DNA of 64,000 nt from Paraburkholderia sp. C35. Lineage in GTDB: Bacteria; Pseudomonadota; Gammaproteobacteria; Burkholderiales; Burkholderiaceae. A program made the position numbers and the translations under genes. The DNA lies in assembly GCF_003121405.1 (NCBI RefSeq), contig NZ_QBUY01000034.1, positions 1-64,000 of the forward strand, given 5' to 3'. Below the pieces are notes generated by a model that was given only the letters and a program-made list of their open reading frames with translations, had not been told where the DNA came from and made no database searches. Below are positions 35,011 to 42,479 of this stretch, piece after piece. Each line of letters starts with the position of its first letter. Position 1 is the stretch's first letter.

Positions 35011-36066
35011 TCACAAACGAGGACGGTTGCGCACTGCTGGACGAGCTTGGACGGGCGGCGCCTGCTCCACCTCGTCAGCGGCTTGCCGGAGTGCCTGGCT
35101 TTCCTGCTCCACCGCCGCGGTTTGCACCTTCGCGATGGTCGGGTTTTGACGGACTCCCTGGAGCATGGGCGCTGCCAATGCCAGGCGCGGTTCGGCACCC
35201 CGCTTCAGCAGGAGATCGGCGAGCGGAGCAAGGTCCTGCAGCGCAACGTTCGCCAGCGGGGGATTGCCTTGGTTGTCCAACGCGTCCACCTCCGCACCGT
35301 AGTCGAGCAGCGCCTTGGCGGACGTCACGGCGTTCGGCGACAGGGTGTCACCGTGCCGCACGCAGACCCTGTGCAATGGCGTTTCTCCAGAGACCGGGGA
35401 GACCACGTTCGCGTCGGCTCCCGCTTCGAGCAACTGCGGAATGCGTCCGCTTGCGACGTCCATCAGCGCCGGTTGACCGAACTTGTCCGTGCAGTTCGGA
35501 TCGATGCCTTTGCTCAAGAGGTGTTTCGTCATCGATGGACCGCTCAACCTTGCGTTGTCTGCCCAGGATGCCACGCTGAGAATGCTTTCACCGTTCTGAC
35601 CGTGCATCGCTCCCACCCCGTCCGTGCCGTAGACGTCCACCAGTTTGTCGACCACTTGGGTGTTCCCTCGCTCGATCGCACGTTCGATCAACGGTTTTTC
35701 GCCGCGACCGCGTTCCAACGACGCTCCAGCGTCGAGCAGGATCTTCACGCATGCGTCCACGTTTTGTTGGCGAACGTCTTTCGAATCCGCGTATCGCGGT
35801 TCCATGGCGAGTTCCAGTGGACGCCACCCGACGTACTCACCCTTCCGCCCGTAGGACTCGTAGTACGGGACCGGCATTTCGAGGTCCGCGCCGTTCTCCA
35901 CCATGGTTTGCACCGCCTCGGCATTGCCAACCAGGCAGTGGTGATGGAAAGGTGTTCCGACGCAGCCGCTGTACTCTTCTTTGAGATTGACGTTTGCTCC
36001 GAGTTTGATCTTGTGTTCGATCTCCTCGCGGGTCTTCGTCGCGTACAAGTTCGGTCGGTTTGCCAT
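35011..36066 (-). CDS. Ankyrin-repeat protein with RxRxRL-type tail (351 residues)
   Basis: It begins with a module also found twice in the 624-residue protein: EEIEHKIKLGANVNLKEEYS, a PFHHHC-type repeat, NGADLEMPVPYYESYGR and LDAGASLERGRGEKPLIERA. Further ankyrin repeats follow, then QALRQAADEVEQAPP and the tail AVRNRPRL. The start is ATG 36066. It is flanked by ankyrin genes on both sides and is a candidate effector. Confidence 0.86.
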   Translation of the reverse strand: MANRPNLYATKTREEIEHKIKLGANVNLKEEYSGCVGTPFHHHCLVGNAEAVQTMVENGADLEMPVPYYESYGRKGEYVGWRPLELAMEPRYADSKDVRQQNVDACVKILLDAGASLERGRGEKPLIERAIERGNTQVVDKLVDVYGTDGVGAMHGQNGESILSVASWADNARLSGPSMTKHLLSKGIDPNCTDKFGQPALMDVASGRIPQLLEAGADANVVSPVSGETPLHRVCVRHGDTLSPNAVTSAKALLDYGAEVDALDNQGNPPLANVALQDLAPLADLLLKRGAEPRLALAAPMLQGVRQNPTIAKVQTAAVEQESQALRQAADEVEQAPPVQARPAVRNRPRL

Positions 36067-36118
36067 GCTGGGTCTCCTGCGCGTCAAACGCGCTCGTGTT
36101 GTGGGAACTGCTCAACCC

Positions 36119-36206
36119 ACGTTACGAAACTGAACGGATTCCACAAGGGGGAAACGCGAAAAGTAACGGAGGGTTACAACTTTTCACCATCGGGGTGTGT
36201 TGCAAC
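36119..36206 (-). promoter_or_regulatory. Composite ankyrin promoter, copy 2
   Basis: Same layout as 34880-34967: one-mismatch palindrome GGTG-TGTTG-CAAC (36194-36206), GTAAC-GGAGG-GTTAC (36163-36177), TTGTGG (36141-36146), 16 bases, TAACGT (36119-36124). Confidence 0.7.
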
Positions 36207-36222
36207 TGCCGACGACGAAGAA

Positions 36223-36244
36223 AGGGCTGGGTTTCCCCAGCCCT
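36223..36244 (-). terminator. Terminator of the 624-residue ankyrin gene
   Basis: AGGGCTGGG-TTT-CCCCAGCCCT, the same as at 34984-35005, six bases past the stop at 36250. Confidence 0.75.
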
Positions 36245-36249
36245 GCCGA

Positions 36250-38124
36250 TCACAACCCGCCCATCCTGATCCGCTTGCGCTCCGCCTTGGCCTCCTGCTT
36301 CGCCACGACCTGCTCCTGCTTGCGCTCAGCCCTTGCGCCGTCGACCAGGTCGTGCGCCTGCTTGATCATCCGTTCGGCGTGGAGGTTGGTCCGGCCGTCG
36401 GCCGCGTGCGCGATTTCCAGGGCTTTGGTTGCGGGGCCCAACACACGATCGTCGTCTTCATCGGTGCTCACCCAGTTGGCCACCTGAGTTTGCGAAATCG
36501 TCGGGTGGTTCAATGCCAGCGCCGGATCCGCGCCACGTTTGAGCAGCACTTTGACCGCATCGGCCGAGTCGTGTCGGATGGCGCCGACCAGCGGGGTCTC
36601 GCCCAGCGTGTTTTTCCCGTTCACCGGTGCACCGTAGTCGATCAGCATTTTCACGTTCGCCGTGTTGCCGTTGCGTGCGGCAATGTGAAGAGGCGTATCG
36701 CCGATCCGAAGGTCCTCGCCGGTCTTGTGCCAGTTGATCGCCGCTGCGTCCGCGCCTGCCTCGAGCAACATGTTGACATTGTCGCCGTGAGCGCGACAGA
36801 TAAGCGGAACCTCGTCGAGCCCCCGCTCGATCGACGCGCCGGCGTTGAGCAGCGTCTTCACCGTGTCGGTGCGGCCGCGGTCCAACGCCAGGTCGAGCGG
36901 GCGTAGCCCTTCAACGTCCTCCCGCTCGTACTCGTGGAACGATTCGTTTTCGGGATGATATGGAAGCCCAATGGGCACGGGCGCCTCGAGGTTCGCCCCG
37001 TGTTTGATCATGGCTTCCACGACGGGGTAATCGATGTCGTTGTTGCGGCACGCGGTTTGGAACGGGGACATTCCGTTGATGCGATCGACAAGGTTGACGT
37101 CGCCGCCCATTCGAATGCCTTCTTCGACCTCGTCCGCCGTCTCTGCGCGGTGCAACTTTATCTGCGCATCGCTCACGTAAGCATCAGGTCCGCGGTCGTA
37201 CGCGTCCTTGATGAGGTTCTTGATGTGAGCATCACCGCCACCCGCGAGCCCGTGGACCGCTTGCAGCGTATCGATGTTGCGATCAATGTACGTGTCCCAC
37301 GTGTTCCCCTCCGTCCGCGCTCGTAGGAACCAGCCGCTTCCATGACCGGTGGACCAATCGTGCTGGTCGAGCGATGGGTGCTGCAACGCTTCGGTGGGAC
37401 GTGCTCCACTTTGGATCAACCACTGCGCCACATCTTTGCGATCCTTCAGGATCGCAAGTACCAGCGGCGAACGTCCCTGATCGTCCTTCGCCTCAAGGTT
37501 CGCGTTCTCTTCGATCAACATTTCCATCATCTGCGCTGCGGGGTATGACGTCACCGCCGCATGAAGAGCCGTTTGTCCACCGCTGGTCGGATCCGGGGCG
37601 TTGGGGTTCGCGCCGTGGTCCAGCAGTTTTTCCATGATGCATTCATCACCAAACGTGCTGAAGAACCCGTTACGCTCCACAGCGCGATTGAGAACGGGTT
37701 TCTCGTCCGACGTGCGTTCGACGGATGCGCCCGCGCTGAGCAGGACGCCGACGTTCTCGTTCTGCTCATGGGCGATCGCCAGGTCCAGCGGTCGAAGACC
37801 TTGCTGGCCTTTCACCGTGAGCCATTCCCCGCCCTCATCGCCATACTCGTACTCGCCCGCAGCCTCCTGCTCCGGGGTCAATGCCACCTTGGGCACAGGT
37901 GCCTCAAGGTCCGCGCCGTTCCGGATCATGGCGTTGAGGGTGTCGCTGCCGTGATAGCCCCACAAGCAGGCTTGGTGAAACGGGGAGTGCCCCCGTTCGA
38001 CGTCGATGCGGTTGACGTCGCCGCCCTGGCGAACCGCTTCGTCGACCTCGTCGCCCGTGGTCGCGTGGAACAGCGCTTCCTGAGCCTCTTGCGGGGTCAA
38101 CCTTTTGGTCGTCGTGATGTCCAT
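36250..38124 (-). CDS. Ankyrin-repeat protein with internally duplicated module (624 residues)
   Basis: The first third (DEVDEAVRQGGDVNRIDVER ... NGADLEAPVP ... LLSAGASVERTSDEKPVLNR) and the middle third (DEVEEGIRMGGDVNLVDRIN ... HGANLEAPVP ... LLNAGASIERGLDEVPLICR) are clear repeats of one roughly 150-residue module, also present once in the 351-residue neighbour. Conventional ankyrin repeats follow. The tail is Lys/Arg-rich and ends KRIRMGGL, a variant of the family ending. The start is ATG 38124. It is the largest ankyrin protein in the window. Confidence 0.86.
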   Translation of the reverse strand: MDITTTKRLTPQEAQEALFHATTGDEVDEAVRQGGDVNRIDVERGHSPFHQACLWGYHGSDTLNAMIRNGADLEAPVPKVALTPEQEAAGEYEYGDEGGEWLTVKGQQGLRPLDLAIAHEQNENVGVLLSAGASVERTSDEKPVLNRAVERNGFFSTFGDECIMEKLLDHGANPNAPDPTSGGQTALHAAVTSYPAAQMMEMLIEENANLEAKDDQGRSPLVLAILKDRKDVAQWLIQSGARPTEALQHPSLDQHDWSTGHGSGWFLRARTEGNTWDTYIDRNIDTLQAVHGLAGGGDAHIKNLIKDAYDRGPDAYVSDAQIKLHRAETADEVEEGIRMGGDVNLVDRINGMSPFQTACRNNDIDYPVVEAMIKHGANLEAPVPIGLPYHPENESFHEYEREDVEGLRPLDLALDRGRTDTVKTLLNAGASIERGLDEVPLICRAHGDNVNMLLEAGADAAAINWHKTGEDLRIGDTPLHIAARNGNTANVKMLIDYGAPVNGKNTLGETPLVGAIRHDSADAVKVLLKRGADPALALNHPTISQTQVANWVSTDEDDDRVLGPATKALEIAHAADGRTNLHAERMIKQAHDLVDGARAERKQEQVVAKQEAKAERKRIRMGGL

Positions 38125-38180
38125 GCTGTGGGTCTCCTGGGGCAGAACGCCCGCGTGGTGGTTGTGGAACTGCTCGGACC

Positions 38181-38272
38181 ACGTTACGACACCCGCCGCC
38201 CAGGTCAAGGGGGTACGCACATTTGTAACGCAGGGTTACAACGGACCTGCATCCAGGTGGCGTTGCACCTGG
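38181..38272 (-). promoter_or_regulatory. Composite ankyrin promoter, copy 3
   Basis: CCAGGTG-GCGTTG-CACCTGG (38253-38272), GTAAC-GCAGG-GTTAC (38225-38239), -35 TTGACC (38203-38208), 16 bases, -10 TAACGT (38181-38186). The spacing from the second palindrome to the -35 is the same as in copies 1 and 2, while the sequence between is different. That suggests selection on the sites. Confidence 0.7.
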
Positions 38273-38432
38273 TCGGATGGGATCGCCGTGCGTTGCGCGT
38301 CGTGGGCGTCAGCGGGTGCCTTCGCCTCCGGCGGGGTTTCACGCGTCGGGAGCCAACCCCACCATGAAGCGGCGATCGCCGCCCATGCCGACCCGCTTCG
38401 CGCCGTCCGCTTGCGCGTGAGCGCTCGAGGCA

Positions 38433-38457
38433 AAAGGGTCGGTGAGCCCGACCCTTT
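38433..38457 (-). terminator. Terminator of the tandem-HTH operon
   Basis: A perfect 10-base stem AAAGGGTCGG-TGAGC-CCGACCCTTT followed by TG on the minus strand, 24 bases past the stop at 38481. Confidence 0.7.
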
Positions 38458-38480
38458 CGTTCCCGCCGGCACCTCGCACG

Positions 38481-39080
38481 TCATCGGCGTGCTGCCGCCT
38501 TCGTGCTCGCCTTTGCCTTCTTCCTTGCGGTCTTCTCGGGCTTCGCCGTTTTCGACAGATTTCCCGACTTCGCCACGGTGGTTGCTTGGCGAGGCGCCTG
38601 AGCCGTGGTTGCCGCTTGTTTGCCATTCGCGGCTTCCTGTTCCGCCTGCAGCCTCGCCTGCTCACGCGCCTGCTCCTGAGCGCGTGCCAGCATCGCCCAG
38701 TCGTCCGGTCCGAACGTCTGACGCAAGCCCTTCAGGTCGCCGCGCCGGAACGTAAAATCCGCGCCTTCTGCGATGACGATCGGGACGGTGCCGTTCGCCA
38801 CCGCGTCCACGAGCGCAGTCGTGCCCACCATACTCACCGCCTCCGAAAACGTCACGTAGTCGCGCAACCGGCTGCGCAAGGGATCCTGCGTCAGCACGAT
38901 GTAGCGCGTCATGCGCGTGCGCTTGAGCAAACGCTTCGCCCGGCTGCGCGTGGCCATGCCCGCGGTGTCGTGCCCCCACGCCTCGCACGCACCGTTCAGG
39001 CGCTGGGTCGCTGCGTCGATCGACGCGAGGTCCGGCAGGACGAACGGGTTCCCGATGCTGTCGATTCGGTCGTCGTTCAT
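38481..39080 (-). CDS. Hypothetical protein with basic Lys/Ala tail
   Basis: A protein of 199 residues. A globular N-terminal part (about 1-130) contains RLRDYVTFSEAVSMVGTTAL and FTFRRGDLKGLRQTFGPDDW. Then come an Ala/Gln/Glu helix and a Lys/Ala-rich tail (KKAKASTKAAARR) resembling histone H1-like DNA-binding tails. The ATG at 39080 overlaps the stop of the upstream four-HTH gene (ATGA), so the two are co-translated and may act together on DNA. Confidence 0.68.
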   Translation of the reverse strand: MNDDRIDSIGNPFVLPDLASIDAATQRLNGACEAWGHDTAGMATRSRAKRLLKRTRMTRYIVLTQDPLRSRLRDYVTFSEAVSMVGTTALVDAVANGTVPIVIAEGADFTFRRGDLKGLRQTFGPDDWAMLARAQEQAREQARLQAEQEAANGKQAATTAQAPRQATTVAKSGNLSKTAKPEKTARKKAKASTKAAARR

Positions 39081-39877
39081 GCGCCACCTCCCGGACGTCG
39101 CGCCCGGCGCAGCGCCACGGTGTCCCGATGCGCGTGCACGTCCGCTGCCGCCACCCACCAGCGTCCGCCGTCGCGGACTCCGTCCAGCACGTGGTCCCGG
39201 ACCATCCGGTAGATCTCCGCCGACCCGGAGTAGCCGACGATCGCCGCCGTCTGGTCGAGCGAATACCGGTGACGAAGCGGGTTGCTCCCCGCTTTCCGGA
39301 ACGCCTCGACGTCGTCCTTCTGTACGTAAACCTGGGCGTGCCCGTTCTCGTCGTGCAGGACCAGGTGTTGCCAGCCGCGGGTGCGCGCCAGGTGCAGAAC
39401 CTGGTCGTCGCCCTCCAGGTCGAGCGCCCGACGCACTTCTTCCGCCGTCATCGTGTTCGGGGACGTGGTCTCGCTCGCGATGAACTGGGCCACCTGCTCG
39501 TCCTGAAAACGCGGACCCGGACGCCCACACCGCCCACGACCCGGCAGACGCGGCGCGGTGCGCAAGCGCCCCGCTGCCACCAGTCGAAGCACCAGTGCCC
39601 GGCTGATCCCCAGCCGTTTCGCCACGTCACCGCATCGCATGAGCGCCGACGGGTCCGCCGCCGCGCTCGCTTCGATGAACGTCTCTACGTCGCTCGCCCG
39701 CAGCAGGAACCCCTTGGGTCGGCGACGCGGATTCGGCACCGAGGGGAGGTGCCCGCGGCGGACGTGATGAGCCACCGCTGCGCCCGAGGTGAGCTTCATC
39801 CGGCGCGCTGCCTCCGCCGCCGTGATGATCTCGTCCTGCTGGTCGCTCGTTGCGACGATGTTGTTCGTGCCTTCCAT
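39077..39877 (-). CDS. Protein with four tandem helix-turn-helix units
   Basis: A protein of 266 residues built from four excisionase/MerR-like HTH units: ITAAEAARRMKLTSGAAVAH, MRCGDVAKRLGISRALVLRL, MTAEEVRRALDLEGDDQVLH and YSLDQTAAIVGYSGSAEIYR, each followed by a short wing. The start is ATG 39877. Promoter TTGACA-16-TAGTCT lies upstream, with a dispersed palindrome shared with the divergent gene. It is the best local candidate for a regulator reading repeated sites, but no link to a specific motif is shown. Confidence 0.72.
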   Translation of the reverse strand: MEGTNNIVATSDQQDEIITAAEAARRMKLTSGAAVAHHVRRGHLPSVPNPRRRPKGFLLRASDVETFIEASAAADPSALMRCGDVAKRLGISRALVLRLVAAGRLRTAPRLPGRGRCGRPGPRFQDEQVAQFIASETTSPNTMTAEEVRRALDLEGDDQVLHLARTRGWQHLVLHDENGHAQVYVQKDDVEAFRKAGSNPLRHRYSLDQTAAIVGYSGSAEIYRMVRDHVLDGVRDGGRWWVAAADVHAHRDTVALRRARRPGGGA

Positions 39878-39931
39878 GTCTCCCCCGTCTCATGTGTGTC
39901 TGCCCACCGTTTGGAGGTGGGTCCTGGTTTG

Positions 39932-40051
39932 AGACTAGCGGATGGCATTTGCATGTCAAACGTTACGGCGAGTATTTTTGCGTTGCGCTGGGGGATGCTG
40001 GGTGCATTGCACCCCATCGGGGGTTGACGCGCTGCCTGGGTGATCTAATCT
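39932..40051. promoter_or_regulatory. Divergent promoters around one palindrome
   Basis: Minus-strand promoter TTGACA (39954-39959), 16 bases, TAGTCT (39932-39937). Plus-strand promoter TTGACG (40024-40029), 16 bases, TAATCT (40046-40051). Between them is the palindrome GGTG-CATTG-CACC (40001-40013). One regulator could serve both genes. Confidence 0.68.
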
Positions 40052-40099
40052 TGCCGTAACATCATCAATGAACGGCTCGGCCGGGCCGGGGAGGATCGT

Positions 40100-40588
40100 A
40101 TGCAGGATTTTTCGTCGCTGGACACGGCGCGCAACGCCGGTGGGACGTTCGTCGCACCCGCCAGGGGTTGGCGCGGTGCCGTGTTGCGCTTCAAAGCGTT
40201 TTACCTGTCGCCGCGGGTGCCGGCGATCGTGCGCGTGAAGCGTGCGGTCTGGTCCGCCGTTGGTCTGGCGGTTGCCGCGCTGGTGGTGCAAGGGATGCCC
40301 CCGTCCCGCCCGTCGGTCGTGGTCGCCCCGAGCACGTTCGTTGCACCACCGCCCGCCCCGGTGCCGCCGGTCGCCGCGCCCTCGCAAACGCCGCTGGCGT
40401 CGCAGTACACCGGAATCCCCGAAAAGGACCTGAACGCGAAGCGTGACGCGTGGGTCAGCCAGACCCAAGCCATGGCCGCGGACGCAGAAAAGCGTGCGCC
40501 GGGGTCCGTCGGGGCGTATCAAGCCCGGAGCTTCGCGACCTTTCTCGCGGAGCACTGCGGGAAGCCGGGCGGGTGCCTGAAGAAGTGA
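40100..40588 (+). CDS. Single-pass membrane protein
   Basis: A protein of 162 residues. A basic N-terminus is followed by one membrane segment (about 49-66, VWSAVGLAVAALVVQGMP). A Pro/Ala/Val-rich stretch and a small C-terminal domain with two Cys (EHCGKPGGC) follow, probably periplasmic. GGGGAGG precedes the ATG at 40100. Topology resembles accessory transfer or envelope proteins, but no family is recognised. Confidence 0.68.
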   Translation: MQDFSSLDTARNAGGTFVAPARGWRGAVLRFKAFYLSPRVPAIVRVKRAVWSAVGLAVAALVVQGMPPSRPSVVVAPSTFVAPPPAPVPPVAAPSQTPLASQYTGIPEKDLNAKRDAWVSQTQAMAADAEKRAPGSVGAYQARSFATFLAEHCGKPGGCLKK

Positions 40589-40598
40589 AGGTCTTCTT

Positions 40599-40685
40599 CG
40601 CGACGCGGTGCGGAGGCGCCTGGCGGCAGCACGCCGCACCGCGTCGCGGAAAGTGGGAACGCCCGGGGAAACCCGGGCGTTTTTC
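40599..40685. terminator. Long perfect inverted repeat followed by a terminator
   Basis: CGCGACGCGGTGCGG (40599-40613) and its exact complement (40634-40648) flank a 20-base loop, just past the stop at 40588. A second hairpin ACGCCCGGG-GAAA-CCCGGGCGT (40659-40680) followed by TTTTTC is a clear terminator. The first hairpin has no T-run and may have another role. Confidence 0.7.
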
Positions 40686-41166
40686 ATGGGGTGAGCGGGT
40701 CCGCCGCGATCCAGCGGGAGCGGTCGCCGTACAGGTCATCGATGGTCGCCACATCGTCCGTGCAGTCGAGGTCGAAACAGATCCGCTCGGATTCGCCCTC
40801 GACCAGACGCACCCACGGATCCACGATCCAGCGACCGTCCACAACACAAAAATCGTGACCTCCGGCGATCTGCGCCAGCCGTGAGCCGGGGTTGTCCTCT
40901 TCGAAGAAGCCGACCACCGCCGCGCGACCGGGGAGCGCTGCCGCCACGTGCCGCGCGTAGTTCGTGCAGAGCAGCGCCGACGATCCGTCGGGGAACACGC
41001 TGCAAAGGTCCGGGCGGGTGCCCGCCTGCTCCATCGCGCGCGCTTCGTCGTGCGTGAAGCGGTTGCCCTGCTGGTCCTCGAGGAGGATCCCGAAAGCGTC
41101 GTCCGACCCGAACGACGCCTCCGCCTGCTGTTCGCTGAACATGCGGAGGCTCAAGGGGTTAGTCAT
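40684..41166 (-). CDS. Possible papain-fold protein (Cys-His-Asp)
   Basis: A protein of 160 residues. Cys67 (SALLCTNYARHVAAAL), His104 (AGGHDFCVV) and Asp116 (GRWIVDPWVRL) are placed like a papain/NlpC-type triad. An activity is not proven, and the N-terminal 60 residues are unfamiliar. The ATG at 41166 overlaps the end of the LPD29 gene by eight bases, so they form an operon. Confidence 0.58.
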   Translation of the reverse strand: MTNPLSLRMFSEQQAEASFGSDDAFGILLEDQQGNRFTHDEARAMEQAGTRPDLCSVFPDGSSALLCTNYARHVAAALPGRAAVVGFFEEDNPGSRLAQIAGGHDFCVVDGRWIVDPWVRLVEGESERICFDLDCTDDVATIDDLYGDRSRWIAADPLTP

Positions 41167-41779
41167 CGCTGGGGGCGACGCTGTGCCCGCTGCCGCACGA
41201 CATCGAATAGCCGTCGTCATGCGTCACAAAGAACCGCGCGGCCGTCGTGGACTTCTGAACGCGCATCACAAACGAGTGCTTCCAAAGGGCTTCGTTGACC
41301 TCGTCCTGCAGGTTGCGGTGGTTCCAGCCGTGCAAGCCCGACAGGCGAACGTTCCACAAAGCGCCCTTCCGGTATTGCTCGACGGTGGGACACGCCACGC
41401 CGTCGGCTTCGAAGTTGCCGAGGTAGCGGCGGTACACCGCCTCGCACGCACGCGTGACCGCTTCGTCCGAATGCTCCCGACTGGTGTGCACGCTGTCCGC
41501 GCCCATGCTGACCTGCTGGAACCCTTCGGGTGTGGTCGTCATGTGGTAGACCGACCCTTTGTAGTCGATGCTCCCATCAAAATACGATCCGGAAAAACCG
41601 CCCACGACCGCGTCCACCTGTTTCGTGTTCGGACCGTCCACCCAACCCACCCGGATGCTCGCGCCCATGCTGTAGGTGCTGCTGCGCACCGAGAACTTCA
41701 CGCCCGGGAAGGCTTCTTTCAACGCTGCGCGAACGAGCTTGGCAGTTTCAGCGCAGGAGAGGTAAAGGGTCGTGCTCAT
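41159..41779 (-). CDS. LPD29 domain protein
   Basis: A protein of 206 residues. The N-terminal about 90 residues (YLSCAETAKLVRAALKEAFP, then VKFSVRSSTYSMGASIRVGW and GGFSGSYFDGSIDYKGS) match large polyvalent protein-associated domain 29, common on conjugative plasmids and phages. Its biochemical role is not known. The start is ATG 41779. A short upstream frame (41814-41900) precedes it. Confidence 0.82.
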   Translation of the reverse strand: MSTTLYLSCAETAKLVRAALKEAFPGVKFSVRSSTYSMGASIRVGWVDGPNTKQVDAVVGGFSGSYFDGSIDYKGSVYHMTTTPEGFQQVSMGADSVHTSREHSDEAVTRACEAVYRRYLGNFEADGVACPTVEQYRKGALWNVRLSGLHGWNHRNLQDEVNEALWKHSFVMRVQKSTTAARFFVTHDDGYSMSCGSGHSVAPSDD

Positions 41780-41813
41780 GGTCGTGTCCTCAATCGGTGT
41801 TGGTCGTCGGGTC

Positions 41814-41900
41814 TCAAAACGTTGCAGACGTAGGAGCCTGGGGTGCGAGGAACCGCGCGGTCTTGCAGGTTTGCGTGCTGATCGGTTGGTTCGCGGTCAT
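41814..41900 (-). CDS. 28-residue upstream open frame
   Basis: A small frame (MTANQPISTQTCKTARFLAP ... SATF) ends 34 bases before the LPD29 gene. The DNA around its middle resembles a segment near 43420-43480, just upstream of another gene (GCGAGGAA-C-GCGCGGT), so this leader region appears duplicated. It could be a leader peptide or mere remnant. Confidence 0.35.
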   Translation of the reverse strand: MTANQPISTQTCKTARFLAPQAPTSATF

Positions 41901-42291
41901 GGCTCTTACTCCGTTCGGTGGTTGTCGTTGCTGCATCCGTTATCGCCTGGCGGATAAACAGGACAGAACGCCCACGAGGGCCAGGGGGCTCACCGGATGC
42001 CGCACGCGCGGACGACGTAGGAGGACGGGAACGGGAGAGGAAGCGCGAAGCGAACCCCTTGCCCTGGACAGTGGGTGGGCCGGTCCTATCCGTCGGTTAA
42101 GGCGAAACGGAGCAGCAGACCCCCGGGCGGAAGCGGACCGTGAACCAACGAGCTTCGATCAGCACGACCGTGGCGAAGAGCGCCGCGGTGAAGGGGATGC
42201 CTTCGGGTGTTGCCGTTGGACCTGCCGTTGATCGACACGGGCGGGATTCACGCACGATGTCGGCGTCGAGCGCGAATCGCGGGAGGCGACA

Positions 42292-42417
42292 GAAAACCGA
42301 GCGGTGAACCGCTCGGTCTCGATGGCGGGCATCTGGGTTGGTCTCCTCCCTTTGTACGGATCGGATGATTCCCCCGATCTCCCGGCGTACGAATGCCAGG
42401 AGCGCCCCAGAAGTCAA
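42292..42417 (-). other. Minimal transcription unit: promoter, RBS, ATG, terminator
   Basis: On the minus strand: TTGACT (42412-42417), 16 bases, CATTCG (42390-42395), ribosome site GGGAGGAGAC (about 42341-42350), ATG at 42332. Within nine codons a perfect hairpin ACCGAGCGGT / ACCGCTCGGT (42296-42317) is followed by TTTTCT. It could be a gene-deletion scar, an attenuator or a small RNA. Downstream frames carry no convincing gene. Confidence 0.5.
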
Positions 42418-42439
42418 ACGCCCACCGTGAGGTGGGCGT
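42418..42439 (-). terminator. Terminator of the 143-residue gene
   Basis: A perfect 9-base stem ACGCCCACC-GTGA-GGTGGGCGT abuts the promoter of the minimal unit. The T-run on the minus strand is short (GTTTG). Confidence 0.6.
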
Positions 42440-42479
42440 CGATCGGCTCAGCACGGTGCGGGACCGTACCGGGTGTGCA

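Larger units (their letters stand above)
38125..38480. other. 356-base regulatory gap
   Basis: No gene. It holds the composite promoter of the 624-residue ankyrin gene (38181-38269), a GCCTCCGGCGGGG-type repeat near 38325, and the terminator of the next gene at 38433-38457. Confidence 0.6.
41901..42479. other. 579-base gap with a minimal transcription unit
   Basis: No intact gene. The part 42292-42417 holds a promoter, ribosome site, ATG and terminator in quick succession (see separate entry). The rest (41901-42290) is GC-rich and contains open text in two frames that may be decayed coding sequence. Confidence 0.5.

Noticed and set aside
42097..42417. 106-codon minus-strand frame with protein-like text near its end
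   Set aside because: Its start has no ribosome site, and the best ATG (42332) is in another frame with a terminator inside. It may be decayed coding sequence but is not supported as a gene.
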